Source: a bacterium (GTDB lineage: Bacteria; Patescibacteriota; Microgenomatia; UBA1406; GWC2-37-13). Taken from it: a DNA stretch of 64,000 bases. A program made the position numbers and the translations under genes. The notes under the pieces were generated by a model. It ran no database searches, was not told the origin of the DNA, and saw only the letters and a program-made list of their open reading frames with translations. The stretch covers positions 88,766-152,765 of the forward strand of contig JAKQDR010000165.1 of NCBI GenBank assembly GCA_029573715.1, read 5' to 3'. Positions within the stretch are counted from its first letter, which is position 1, and each line of letters starts with the position of its first letter. Positions 17,006-25,571 of this stretch are shown here, piece by piece.

Positions 17006-18916
17006 ATGAAAGCAACCAAAACATCAAGTAAACCAGCCTCATATAAAAATGGAAAAAAGCCAAACGGCGCAAATGGGAAAATGCGCCAATTCAAATTTGA
17101 ATTTGATATACGCACCCTGTTTATTGGCCTGCTTATTCTCGCTATAGTGGGATCGTTATGGAACACCGTGTCGGGCGAAGTGAACAAAGCGATGCCAGAA
17201 ATATCACTTACCAAAGCGATACAAGAGATAAAAACGGGCAATGTCCGCTCAATAGAAGTGTATGACACACGGGTGATTCTGAAAGACAAAGAAGACCCCA
17301 ACAAACTCCAAACGAGTACCAAGGAAGCAGGGGTAGATTTCTTAAAAACACTCAAGGATGCAGGAGTGGATGTGAACAAAGTTGATATCACTTTCAAAAA
17401 TAGCAATGCGAATGCAAACCTGGTCAATATTCTCATCAACATTGTTCCGACTCTCTTGATGATTGCTTTTTTCATCTTCATATTTCGACAGGCACGAGGT
17501 GCGCAAGAAAACATGTTCAGTTTTGGTGCCAATCGAGCAAAACGCTTTAACAAAAACATGTCAAAAATTACATTCAAAGATGTGGCAGGGGTTGATGAAG
17601 CAAAACAGGAACTTGTAGAGGTGGTGGACTTTTTGAAAAACGCTCAAAAGTATACAAAGCTTGGCGCACGCACTCCCAAGGGCGTTCTTCTGGTTGGGCC
17701 GGCCGGATGCGGCAAAACACTGCTTGCAAAAGCAGTCGCTGGTGAGGCGAGTGTCCCCTTCTTCTCCATTGCAGGAAGTGAATTTATGGAGATGCTCGTG
17801 GGTATTGGTGCGGCGCGGGTTCGCGATTTGTTTTCAACCGCAAAAAAAAGCGCTCCCGCTATCATTTTTATTGACGAGATAGATGCCATCGGGCGTGCGC
17901 GATCGCAGGGTGTTATGCCTGCACATGATGAACGCGAACAAACACTCAATCAGATTCTGGTAGAAATGGATGGATTTGAAACGAGTGATAATGTCATTGT
18001 CATGGCAGCCACCAACCGAGGAGATTTGCTTGATCCGGCACTTCTTCGCCCCGGAAGATTTGATCGGCGGGTGATTGTGAACTATCCGGACGTTGAAGGG
18101 AGAAAATCAATTCTCACTATTCATGCGAAAAACAAGCCGTTTGCAGAAAGTGTTAATTGGGATAAAGTTGCGCAACGCACGGTTGGGTTTTCCGGGGCTG
18201 ATATCGAAAATATGCTCAACGAAGCCGCCATTCTTGCAGCACGCGCAGATAGAACATCCGTCACCACACACGATATTGAAGAAGCGGCGACAAAAGTAAA
18301 ACTTGGGCCCGAGAAAAAAAGACTTCAGTCTGAAATGGACAAGAAGCTCACGGCATATCATGAAGCAGGGCACGCCATCGTATCACACTTTATGCCACAC
18401 ACCGACCCGGTGCATCGCATCTCAATTGTTTCACGCGGGATGGCGCTGGGCTTTACTCTTATCCCCCCCGCAAAAGACAAGCTTCATGAAACAAAAACTC
18501 ATTTATTGGAGAGGCTCGCAGTAATGATGGGAGGGCGAGCCGCAGAAGATGTGGTGTTTGGTGAAATCACAACAGGTGCCGCTAATGATTTTGATCAGGC
18601 AACGCGCATCGCAAAAGCGATGGTTGTGGAATATGGCATGAGTGATTTGGGGCCGGTCAATTTTGGCCCCACCATGGATGTCACCGAATGGGGCAAAACA
18701 TATTACGAACCAAACACCGTCAGCCAAGAGATGTTGAGCCGCATCGATCAGGAAGTCAAAAAAACATTGGAGCACGCATACCAAAATGCCGTAGAGCTTT
18801 TGAAGGACAAACGTAGCGAGCTTGATGCAGTAGCTCAAAAGCTAATCGAGACAGAGAATATGGATGGGGATGAGTTTGAGGCTATTGTGGGCAAGAAAAC
18901 TCAATCTGTTGAGTAA
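17006..18916 (+). CDS. ftsH: ATP-dependent zinc metalloprotease FtsH
   Basis: A membrane-anchored hexameric protease that extracts and degrades membrane and short-lived proteins. The 636-residue protein has a basic N-terminus, membrane segments near 33-50 and 138-158, an AAA module with Walker A GPAGCGKT near 231 (cysteine where most have threonine), Walker [12 protein letters not shown], the second region of homology, and zinc motif HEAGH near 452. An in-frame upstream start at 16949 would place the promoter inside the gene; ATG 17006 fits the -10 and is preferred. Confidence 0.96.
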   Translation: MKATKTSSKPASYKNGKKPNGANGKMRQFKFEFDIRTLFIGLLILAIVGSLWNTVSGEVNKAMPEISLTKAIQEIKTGNVRSIEVYDTRVILKDKEDPNKLQTSTKEAGVDFLKTLKDAGVDVNKVDITFKNSNANANLVNILINIVPTLLMIAFFIFIFRQARGAQENMFSFGANRAKRFNKNMSKITFKDVAGVDEAKQELVEVVDFLKNAQKYTKLGARTPKGVLLVGPAGCGKTLLAKAVAGEASVPFFSIAGSEFMEMLVGIGAARVRDLFSTAKKSAPAIIFIDEIDAIGRARSQGVMPAHDEREQTLNQILVEMDGFETSDNVIVMAATNRGDLLDPALLRPGRFDRRVIVNYPDVEGRKSILTIHAKNKPFAESVNWDKVAQRTVGFSGADIENMLNEAAILAARADRTSVTTHDIEEAATKVKLGPEKKRLQSEMDKKLTAYHEAGHAIVSHFMPHTDPVHRISIVSRGMALGFTLIPPAKDKLHETKTHLLERLAVMMGGRAAEDVVFGEITTGAANDFDQATRIAKAMVVEYGMSDLGPVNFGPTMDVTEWGKTYYEPNTVSQEMLSRIDQEVKKTLEHAYQNAVELLKDKRSELDAVAQKLIETENMDGDEFEAIVGKKTQSVE

Positions 18917-19023
18917 AGCTTTGTCTGAAATTGCCGCAAACTCGTGAGATTGTCTCAGGCAAATAAAGCCTTCTTTCTTTGGTGAGTTAAGCATTAACAC
19001 CCCAAACCTCTGCTCTCTTCTCT

Positions 19024-19100
19024 GTGCTCAGTACTCTGTGCTCAGTACTCTGTACTTTGTACTCTGTACTCTGTACTTTGTACTTTGTACTGTGTACTAT
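19024..19100 (+). repeat. Heptanucleotide tandem repeat (GTACTYT-type units)
   Basis: Eleven consecutive 7-nt units, mostly GTACTCT, GTACTTT and GTGCTCA, run up to the exonuclease gene. Read on the minus strand in one frame the repeat spells repeated STKYRVQ/STKYKVQ. A decayed copy of the same unit lies inside the M24 peptidase gene (22065-22099). The last unit GTACTAT also provides the probable -10 (TACTAT, 19095-19100) of the downstream gene. Confidence 0.85.
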
Positions 19101-19106
19101 ACCTCC

Positions 19107-20012
19107 ATGAACACCCTCCTTATCATCGATTCTCATGCGCTCATTCACCGCGCATACCATGCAATTCCCCCCCTCACCACCAAGGCGGGAGTGCCCACCA
19201 ACGCGCTCTATGGGTATTTTAATCTGATTTCAAAAGCGATAACCGACATCAAACCCACTCATCTTGCCGCATGTTTTGACACTCCAACCGAATCCTTTCG
19301 CAAGAAAATTATTGATACGTATCAAGCCACCAGAAAACCCACCGAAGATAATCTCAAGGTGCAGTTTAATTTGGTCAAGGAGTTGGTGGATGCTGCGCAT
19401 GTCAAGCGCTTTGAGGCAGACGGATATGAGGCGGATGATGTAATCGGCACCATCGTCACACAAGCACGACAACAAGACACAAACAATCTTCGCATGGTGA
19501 TACTCACCGGAGATAAGGATATGTTTCAGCTTGTCGATGAACGCACATTCATTCTGACCCCTCAGATAGGTTTTTCTAAGTCCATTCTCTACGGACCAAA
19601 GGAAGTAGAAGAAAAACTGGGTATACCACCAAATAAGGTCGCTGATTTCAAGGCCCTTTCCGGCGACGCATCCGACAATTATAGCGGTCTTCATAAAATT
19701 GGCCCTAAAACAGCAGTAAAGCTCATTAACGAATACGGATCGGTGGAACAGATGGATGCAAAATTTGACGGTGAAACAATGGAATTACTGCGACAAATGA
19801 AACAAGTCGCCACGATTGTTCCGGATGTACCCGGAATTCAAGTCAGTCTTGCAGATCTGCGCTTTGAGGCGTTGGGGGGGGAGGAATTCCGTAACACACT
19901 GCAAAAATATGAAATGTATTCGCTTATTACTCGATTTTTCCCTCGAACTTCCGCTCGTGTAGAAAAAACCGTGCGCGAACCCAAGCAACAAGAACAAAGC
20001 GGTTTATTTTAG
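19107..20012 (+). CDS. Stand-alone 5'-3' exonuclease (DNA polymerase I N-terminal domain type)
   Basis: A 301-residue flap/5' nuclease that would remove RNA primers and 5' flaps. The metal-binding acidic motifs of the family are present: IIDSHALIHRAYHA at the N-terminus, FDTPTESFRKK, EADGYEADDVIGT, TGDKDMFQLV and the helix-hairpin-helix SGDASDNYSGLHKIGPKTA. It ends after this domain; no polymerase domain follows. The ATG at 19107 is used because the reading frame further upstream is just the translated tandem repeat. The repeat end supplies a -10 that makes the message leaderless. Confidence 0.9.
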   Translation: MNTLLIIDSHALIHRAYHAIPPLTTKAGVPTNALYGYFNLISKAITDIKPTHLAACFDTPTESFRKKIIDTYQATRKPTEDNLKVQFNLVKELVDAAHVKRFEADGYEADDVIGTIVTQARQQDTNNLRMVILTGDKDMFQLVDERTFILTPQIGFSKSILYGPKEVEEKLGIPPNKVADFKALSGDASDNYSGLHKIGPKTAVKLINEYGSVEQMDAKFDGETMELLRQMKQVATIVPDVPGIQVSLADLRFEALGGEEFRNTLQKYEMYSLITRFFPRTSARVEKTVREPKQQEQSGLF

Positions 20013-20026
20013 TTTTCACACTTCGT

Positions 20027-20455
20027 ATGTTAATCGCGCCAGACACTCAACAAAATTTCCTGTATGCTCTGTATTTTCTCATACGACACAATGCTTTGCC
20101 GATACTATATCTGTGTGCGTTGACCCTATCAACAATCTTGGCACTCATTCGCCCAACAAGAGCGAGAATACTATTTATGATAGGATTTTCACTGCTTCTT
20201 TTCGCATTTCAGTATGAAAAACATATCCAGGAGCCACTCCTTACCCAAACACGCAACTCGCTCATAACCGAACGCTCAAGCCAACGAGTTGATAGAGCAA
20301 TCTCTCTAGTTGTAGAAGATGTGGCACACCGCACCTTTAAAGCAATGGGTGTAATCAGTCTGATGAGTGCAACGTTCATGTCGATACAACCAAAATTACT
20401 AAAGCGTCTGCACAATGGTCAAACAAAGGAGGATGCAGAGAAATCTGCTGAATAG
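20027..20455 (+). CDS. Hypothetical membrane protein
   Basis: A 142-residue protein that I do not recognise. Three hydrophobic segments are visible (about 21-40, 45-62 and 103-120) with a charged stretch of about 40 residues between the second and third and a charged C-terminus rich in Lys and Glu. It lies 14 nt after the exonuclease gene and 72 nt before the Nudix gene, all on the same strand. Nothing in it indicates a substrate or partner. Confidence 0.6.
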   Translation: MLIAPDTQQNFLYALYFLIRHNALPILYLCALTLSTILALIRPTRARILFMIGFSLLLFAFQYEKHIQEPLLTQTRNSLITERSSQRVDRAISLVVEDVAHRTFKAMGVISLMSATFMSIQPKLLKRLHNGQTKEDAEKSAE

Positions 20456-20527
20456 GTCTTACGTTGATTTTGGCTCATACCATGCAATAATATCTTGTCA
20501 GGTTGTTATTACCAGTAATGCTAAGGT

Positions 20528-21238
20528 ATGTCGACACAAACGCTCCATCCTTATCAAAATATTCTGATTAAGAAACTTGCTCTCGCCCCCTTTGAGGGTC
20601 TTCGCTTTAAACATCTCACCATTGAAGATGTAGACAGCGACCATTCAAACTATCATCTCAAGCAATTAATACGATTTGGGCTTGTTAAGAAAACCAACGC
20701 ACTGTATTCACTCACTGATAAAGGCAAAGACTATTCGGGCAGTCTGGATGACGCCATGAAACATGTAGAAAAACTGCCCAAAACGTCTGTTATTGTTTGG
20801 GCGATGTGCAAACGTCCAGACGGAGTTAATGAGTATCTGGTCAACAAGCGTCTCCGACATCCGTATTATGGCAAAGTGGGAAGAATCACCGGCAAGGTGC
20901 TTTTTGGCGAGAGTCTTGAAGATGCGGCGCAACGAGAACTCTATGAGGAGACAGGGTTAAAAGCGAAATTTATAAAACTTGACGCTGTGTATCATAAAAT
21001 TCGCAAACGTCCAGACGGTTTGGTCGTGCAAGACAATATATTCTTTATATTTTTCATGTCTGATTTGGTTGGCACCCTGGTACCACGCACTGAGTTTCAA
21101 GAAAACTTCTGGATTACGGCAGATGATGTGAGAGAAAAGCGATATGATTTTTATGATGATTTTATACTCGATGATAGAGACATGCCTCACCACGTCATGC
21201 AGTTTGAAGAGGTAATTGCGCTCGCAGAAGGCTACTAA
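20528..21238 (+). CDS. Winged-helix/Nudix hydrolase fusion
   Basis: A 236-residue protein with two parts. Residues about 8-75 look like a winged-helix DNA-binding domain (HLKQLIRFGLVKKTNALYSL, then TDKGKDY). Residues about 85-235 form a Nudix domain with the box GKVLFGESLEDAAQRELYEE followed by TGL, which binds metal and cleaves nucleoside-diphosphate-linked substrates. Such pairing is typical of NrtR-like regulators or of housecleaning enzymes; the substrate cannot be predicted. Family knowledge supports hydrolysis, while a regulatory role is inference. Confidence 0.8.
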   Translation: MSTQTLHPYQNILIKKLALAPFEGLRFKHLTIEDVDSDHSNYHLKQLIRFGLVKKTNALYSLTDKGKDYSGSLDDAMKHVEKLPKTSVIVWAMCKRPDGVNEYLVNKRLRHPYYGKVGRITGKVLFGESLEDAAQRELYEETGLKAKFIKLDAVYHKIRKRPDGLVVQDNIFFIFFMSDLVGTLVPRTEFQENFWITADDVREKRYDFYDDFILDDRDMPHHVMQFEEVIALAEGY

Positions 21239-21244
21239 GTCAAT

Positions 21245-22300
21245 TTACAATATAACCATATCCTCAAGACGAACACCCCCCAGTCCGGGCACATAGATAC
21301 CGGGCTCTATAGTAATAATATGTCCTTTCTGAAGTGTTGTCTCACTTTTCGCTGATACAGAGGGCAACTCATGCACTTCCATGCCTACGCCATGACCGGT
21401 TGAATGGGTAAAGTATGCGCCATACCCTGCATCCTCAATGATGCCTCGTGCAACTTGATCGATTTTACTCGCCCGAACACCGGGAATGGCTATTGCTGTT
21501 GCATTTTGTTTCGCATCTTGCACCACATGGTATATCTCATGCAGCTTCGCAGGTGCGTTGGGCATAAGAATTGTGCGTGTAAAATCTGAGCAATACCCGC
21601 CACATACAGCTCCAAAATCAATAATGACTGAGTCGGTCGAGCTTATTGTCTTTTCTGTAGCGCGGGCGTGGGGCAGTGCGCTTTGCGCGCCAGACGCCAC
21701 AATCGGCTCAAACGCCACCCGCTCTGCTCCCCCCTGCTTCATCAAAAATTCTAAACGTGCCGCGATGTATGATTCTTTAACGCCGGGGACAATCTCAGGA
21801 AACACAACCTCAAAGGCATCGAGTGCAATCTTCTGTGCTTTTTGTATTTGCACAATTTCCTCTTTTGATTTTATTTCACGAATGGATTGAAATATATTGG
21901 GAGACGAGATAAGCTTCAGCCCCTGTCCTTGCAATGTTAAAACGCTTTCGTACGAAGTTATTCTTGAATCGACAATACATTCTGTCATGGAACATTGTTT
22001 AATTATGTCTGCAAGTGCCTGCTTACTCGTATAATCCTTATGTACTCTCACTATCTCTATCCTTCCACTCTGTACCCTGCACTTTGTGCTTTGTATTTCT
22101 GTTTCCCATTGCTCCCAATACCTTCCATCCAACATGAGTTTCCCCCACTCTATATTTTCTAATGTTTTAGTCTCACTAAGCGGCTTTTTGGTGCTAAAAA
22201 CGAGTGCCGAGTCACTCCCAGAGAAACCAGTTATGTATCGGGTCGCCGGCTGACCGGAATTTTCAGAATTAGTAAGAATATACGTATGCGACTGCTTCAT
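21245..22300 (-). CDS. M24 family metallopeptidase (Xaa-Pro aminopeptidase-like)
   Basis: A cytoplasmic aminopeptidase of the pita-bread fold, likely removing residues before proline. The 351-residue protein has a creatinase-like N-terminal domain and a catalytic domain with the metal ligands: the Asp pair in IDFGAVCGGYCSDFTR, the His in HSTGHGVGMEVHE, the Glu in TIEPGIY and the Glu in GGVRLED. Residues 71-79 (STKCRVQSG) correspond to an in-frame insertion of the same heptanucleotide repeat found before the exonuclease gene. The ATG at 22300 is preferred to a TTG 9 nt upstream. Confidence 0.9.
   Translation of the reverse strand: MKQSHTYILTNSENSGQPATRYITGFSGSDSALVFSTKKPLSETKTLENIEWGKLMLDGRYWEQWETEIQSTKCRVQSGRIEIVRVHKDYTSKQALADIIKQCSMTECIVDSRITSYESVLTLQGQGLKLISSPNIFQSIREIKSKEEIVQIQKAQKIALDAFEVVFPEIVPGVKESYIAARLEFLMKQGGAERVAFEPIVASGAQSALPHARATEKTISSTDSVIIDFGAVCGGYCSDFTRTILMPNAPAKLHEIYHVVQDAKQNATAIAIPGVRASKIDQVARGIIEDAGYGAYFTHSTGHGVGMEVHELPSVSAKSETTLQKGHIITIEPGIYVPGLGGVRLEDMVIL
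22065..22099 (-). repeat. Decayed heptanucleotide repeat inside the M24 peptidase gene
   Basis: Five 7-nt units (CCACTCT, GTACCCT, GCACTTT, GTGCTTT, GTATTTC on the plus strand) share phase and sequence with the array at 19024-19100. On the coding strand they encode the STKCRVQS-type segment without breaking the frame. Confidence 0.65.
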
Positions 22301-22336
22301 GTATGACAAAATAATGCAAGAAGAATAAACCTTAGG

Positions 22337-25039
22337 TTATCCCGTCTCTGGAAAATGACATCTTTTCCATTTCTTCCCACTACCACACCAACACGGATCA
22401 TTTCGACCAATTCTTGGTGTTGCTTGCTGCGCCACTTGCGCTGGGGTGCGCAGGCCCGATGGACCCTTTGATTGAGTAGTCTTCGCCTGATCTGCGACCG
22501 CTTTTGTATATGGGTCTACTCCACCTGCCGCCTGAAGAACCATAGGCTGGTCTTTTTGGCTAAGCGTTTGGGTTTGTTTGGCATCATCTTTAAACTCAAC
22601 ATACATCATGCCGCGCACAATCTCTGTGTCAAGCGTGCGCATAAGCGACTCAAACAGTTTGAATGCTTCGTTTTTGTACTCAATAAGCGGGTCCATCTGC
22701 CCATAGCCACGCAAATTTATCCCTTGCCGTAAATCCTCAATGGCAGTGAGATGCTCTGTCCAAATATTATCTACTGCTGAAAGCCCGATGTAGCGAAGCA
22801 CTCGTCGCCATACATCAACTCCCACTTTTTCACGTTTAACCTGTACACCTTCAGAAACGAGTGCATACAGCTCATGTGCAAGTTTCTCTTCATTTTCGGG
22901 AGACGTCTGTATGACGGTGCGTACTTTTTCCTCTGGTAGTCGAAACACGGTGGAAATTTCTTTGCTGAGCTGCTCAACCAAATGCTCGCGCTCATCAGAC
23001 TCACCTATCCCAAAGGTGTTCACCGCATAATCCGATATCATCGTGCGGATTTTCTCATCGATCACATCTTCTATGGGCTCATCCTGCGAAGAGATGCTCT
23101 CAAGCAATTTTCGACGAAACCCATATACAATTTCACGCTGCTTATTGAGGACATCATCGTACTCCACCAAGTGCTTGCGAATGTCAAAATTGTGCCCTTC
23201 CACTTTTTGTTGAGCCGATTCGATTGCCTTTGAGACCATGTTGTGGGAAAGCGGTTGATCTTCGGGGAAGTTGAAAAATGTCATGAGTTTGCCGATTTGA
23301 TCTCCACCGAAAATTCGCATCAAATCATCCTCAAGTGAAACAAAAAATTGTGAAGTGCCGGGATCACCTTGCCGCCCAGAGCGGCCCCGAAGCTGATTGT
23401 CTATACGGCGCGACTCGTGTCGTTCGGTGCCTAAAACGAGCAGCCCACCCAAAGCAATAACGGCATCCTTTTCTTCACCATCGGCCCCACCTAAAATAAT
23501 GTCAACTCCTCTTCCTGCCATGTTGGTCGCGACCGTCACTGCACCGCGCTCGCCGGCTTTTGCAATGATTGATGCTTCTTTTTCGTGGTTTTTCGCGTTA
23601 AGAAGCTCATGGGGTACGCCTCTTTTGCGAAGTAAGTTTGACAAATATTCATTCTTTTCTATAGATGTGGTGCCAACAAGCACCGGCCTTCCCGCCTTAT
23701 GATGCTTGGCGATTTCATCAGCGACAGCATGATATTTTCCCTTCTCGGTTTTATAAATCATGTCGGGCAAATCCTGTCGAAGCATCGGTCGATGCGTCGG
23801 CACTACCACCACCTCTGCCTTATAAATTTTTGCAAACTCTTCTGCCTCCGTTGCGGCAGTGCCGGTCATGCCCGATAATTTTTGGTACATGCGAAAATAG
23901 TTTTGCAGTGATACGGTGGCAAGTGTTTTTGATTCTTGCTTGATACCCACGTTTTCTTTCGCCTCAATCGCCTGATGTAAACCTTCCGAAAAACGCCTGC
24001 CCTGAAGCAATCGACCGGTGAATTCGTCAACAATAACTACTTCACCATCAGCCACGATGTAATCTTTGTCTTTTCTAAATAACGTTTGAGCTTTAAGCGC
24101 CGCTTCAATATGAAAGAGAGTGTCGAAATCACGCTCGTATATGTTGCCCACGCCCAGTGCTTGCTCAATCTTGCTAATGCCCTCATCTGTTAAATTGGCG
24201 GTGCGCAATTTTTCATCAATCACATAATCCGAGCCGGCTTGTAAAATGGTCACGAGTCGAGCATATTCGTAATACTTTGAAATATCACGAGTCACCGGCG
24301 CTGATATGATGTGCGGTGTGCGCGCCTCATCAATCAGTACTGAGTCTGCCTCATCAACGATAGCGAAATGAAATCCGCGTTGCACCATACGAGCAGGGTC
24401 ATCAGCCATGTTGTCACGCAAATAGTCAAACCCGAATTCTGAGTTAATGCCATACGTAATATCCGCCTCATACGCTTGGCGCCTATCGACTTTTCGCAAA
24501 TGAATCAGGCGCGGGTCGGCAACTCCTTGCTCTTCGTGGGTTGGATCAAACAAATAGGATGTATCTGCAATGATGGCGCTTGTCGAAAGGCCCAGCGCAC
24601 TAAAGAGTCTGCCCATCCAGCCGGCATCACGGCGCGCAAGATAATCATTGACGGTCACCAAATGTGCACCCTTGCCCGTCAGCGCATTAAGATACAATGC
24701 AAGTGTGGCGGTGAGCGTCTTGCCTTCACCTGTTTTTTGCTCGGCGATTTTGCCCTCATGCAGCGCTATGCCGGCCAGGACTTGTGTATCAAAATGCCGT
24801 TGTCCAAGCACTCTGCGAGATGCCTCACGCACCAATGCATACGCCTCAGGCAATATATCAGACAGTGGAGTGCCGTCTTGCTGTACACGCTTTTTAAATG
24901 AATCTGTCTTCTCACGCAGCTGATCATCCGTAAGCTTCTGCATGGCGCCCTCATGTGCATTAACCTGATTGACGATCAGTTGTAAACGCTTTACTTCGCG
25001 GACATTGAAATCGAAAAATTGTTTGAAATATGAGAGCAT
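22337..25039 (-). CDS. secA: Preprotein translocase ATPase SecA
   Basis: SecA drives secretory proteins through SecYEG. The 900-residue protein has the N-terminal motor (AEQKTGEGKTLTATLALYLN Walker A region, VDEADSVLIDEARTP Walker B), the preprotein cross-linking domain, second motor domain (TNMAGRGVDIILGG), helical scaffold, and a C-terminal zinc motif NDPCWCGSGKKWKRCH for SecB or ribosome contact. The ATG at 25039 gives the standard MLSYFKQFF-type start; an earlier in-frame start would run through the promoter. The promoter and start codon are embedded in a perfect inverted repeat. Confidence 0.97.
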   Translation of the reverse strand: MLSYFKQFFDFNVREVKRLQLIVNQVNAHEGAMQKLTDDQLREKTDSFKKRVQQDGTPLSDILPEAYALVREASRRVLGQRHFDTQVLAGIALHEGKIAEQKTGEGKTLTATLALYLNALTGKGAHLVTVNDYLARRDAGWMGRLFSALGLSTSAIIADTSYLFDPTHEEQGVADPRLIHLRKVDRRQAYEADITYGINSEFGFDYLRDNMADDPARMVQRGFHFAIVDEADSVLIDEARTPHIISAPVTRDISKYYEYARLVTILQAGSDYVIDEKLRTANLTDEGISKIEQALGVGNIYERDFDTLFHIEAALKAQTLFRKDKDYIVADGEVVIVDEFTGRLLQGRRFSEGLHQAIEAKENVGIKQESKTLATVSLQNYFRMYQKLSGMTGTAATEAEEFAKIYKAEVVVVPTHRPMLRQDLPDMIYKTEKGKYHAVADEIAKHHKAGRPVLVGTTSIEKNEYLSNLLRKRGVPHELLNAKNHEKEASIIAKAGERGAVTVATNMAGRGVDIILGGADGEEKDAVIALGGLLVLGTERHESRRIDNQLRGRSGRQGDPGTSQFFVSLEDDLMRIFGGDQIGKLMTFFNFPEDQPLSHNMVSKAIESAQQKVEGHNFDIRKHLVEYDDVLNKQREIVYGFRRKLLESISSQDEPIEDVIDEKIRTMISDYAVNTFGIGESDEREHLVEQLSKEISTVFRLPEEKVRTVIQTSPENEEKLAHELYALVSEGVQVKREKVGVDVWRRVLRYIGLSAVDNIWTEHLTAIEDLRQGINLRGYGQMDPLIEYKNEAFKLFESLMRTLDTEIVRGMMYVEFKDDAKQTQTLSQKDQPMVLQAAGGVDPYTKAVADQAKTTQSKGPSGLRTPAQVAQQATPRIGRNDPCWCGSGKKWKRCHFPETG

Positions 25040-25057
25040 ACTAAGGTACTTAGTATA
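25038..25057 (-). promoter_or_regulatory. secA promoter inside a perfect inverted repeat
   Basis: On the minus strand TATACT (25052-25057) is the -10, with the ATG at 25039. The 19 bp from 25038 to 25056 form a perfect 8-bp inverted repeat with a 3-nt centre (ATACTAAG/CTTAGTAT). One arm covers the -10 and the other the start codon. It could be a repressor operator or a hairpin at the mRNA 5' end. Confidence 0.55.
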
Positions 25058-25117
25058 CCGCATAGAATACATGCGATTATCGTAAATGAGCCCCAAAGAC
25101 AAATAGACCTATAGCAC

Positions 25118-25157
25118 TTGACAAAACGCTCTCTTTCTCTGGGAAAATTCCTATAGG
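25118..25157 (+). promoter_or_regulatory. Promoter of small-protein locus 1
   Basis: TTGACA (25118-25123), a 19-nt pyrimidine-rich spacer, GAAAAT (25143-25148) and an ATAGG start (25153-25157). From the end of the spacer to ATAGG it is almost identical, with equal spacing, to the promoter at 62111-62150. It differs from other promoters here in having a consensus -35 and a real leader. Confidence 0.65.
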
Positions 25158-25162
25158 TTATA

Positions 25163-25203
25163 CTCATCTCCCTGCAGCCTTGCTGCAGAAAGAGGTGAGG
25201 TGG
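25163..25203 (+). promoter_or_regulatory. Structured leader of locus 1 covering the ribosome binding site
   Basis: CTCATCTC (25163-25170) can pair with GAGGTGAG (25192-25199), enclosing a second hairpin CTGCAG (25172-25177)/CTGCAG (25183-25188). The outer arm contains or abuts the Shine-Dalgarno GAGGTGG (25197-25203) of the first ORF, so folding would limit ribosome access. Confidence 0.5.
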
Positions 25204-25210
25204 TGACCAC

Positions 25211-25318
25211 ATGAACATTTCAGGAGCTGCCTTGGGTTTGTGCACACAGGTGCACGACGCTGGACAAGGTGTCGAAGGAGTGAGCAATGGAACCAAAACT
25301 ATGGACCATTTGGGTTAA
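25211..25318 (+). CDS. Putative 35-aa leader peptide (small locus 1, ORF a)
   Basis: A 35-residue ORF starting at ATG 25211, 7 nt after GAGGTGG. The peptide (begins MNISGAALGLCTQ) is Gly-rich and polar, with no membrane segment, and resembles nothing I know. It overlaps the following ORF by 32 nt in another frame, so its translation could control entry to the second start. A regulatory leader peptide is an alternative to a functional product. Evidence is the Shine-Dalgarno, promoter and layout only. Confidence 0.4.
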   Translation: MNISGAALGLCTQVHDAGQGVEGVSNGTKTMDHLG

Positions 25319-25451
25319 TAAGTACCCTCTCAACGCATGGCTCACGGAGCCAAGTATCGACGAAGAAGGGGTAACAACCAATGACATAGCATTCGTGATT
25401 ACGTCTGTGGATCGGGCAAAACGAGAATGTAATGCCCGACTGAAGCAGTAG
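25287..25451 (+). CDS. Small hypothetical protein, 54 aa (small locus 1, ORF b)
   Basis: A 54-residue ORF with a strong Shine-Dalgarno AAGGAG (25275-25280) spaced 6 nt from ATG 25287, rare in this window. The product begins MEPKLWTIWVNKYPLNAW and ends in a basic, helical-looking segment (VDRAKRECNARLKQ). It has no signal peptide or membrane span. It ends 7 nt before a strong terminator hairpin, and the promoter lies ~130 nt upstream, making a compact transcription unit. It has no family I recognise, and the function is unknown. Confidence 0.6.
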   Translation: MEPKLWTIWVNKYPLNAWLTEPSIDEEGVTTNDIAFVITSVDRAKRECNARLKQ

Positions 25452-25458
25452 TACATGT

Positions 25459-25486
25459 GGGCCGTCCAGCCGGCCCTCTTTCCTTT
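25459..25486 (+). terminator. Rho-independent terminator of small locus 1
   Basis: GGGCCG (25459-25464), 6-nt loop, CGGCCC (25471-25476), then TCTTTCCTTT. It ends the locus immediately after ORF b. Confidence 0.75.
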
Positions 25487-25536
25487 ACCCTCGCATCACT
25501 GCTCGTATCCGTCTGAAATAAAACATGAAGGATACT

Positions 25537-25548
25537 GTTCGAGCGAAC
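25537..25548. repeat. Palindromic GTTCGAGCGAAC element
   Basis: A 12-bp inverted repeat about 50 nt after the locus 1 terminator. Its first 11 bases are identical to the start of the repeat at 62494-62513, which follows the terminator of locus 2 at a similar distance. Confidence 0.5.
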
Positions 25549-25571
25549 CTACCATGCTGAACTCGCGCCTT

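Noticed and set aside
19038-19106. N-terminal extension of the exonuclease (LSTLYFVLCTLYFVLC-like)
   Set aside because: It is the translated heptanucleotide repeat; the family N-terminus begins at ATG 19107.
20433-20560. ORF starting after AAAGGAGG at the end of the 142-aa membrane protein gene
   Set aside because: The purine run touches the ATG without a spacer and the frame overlaps two other genes.
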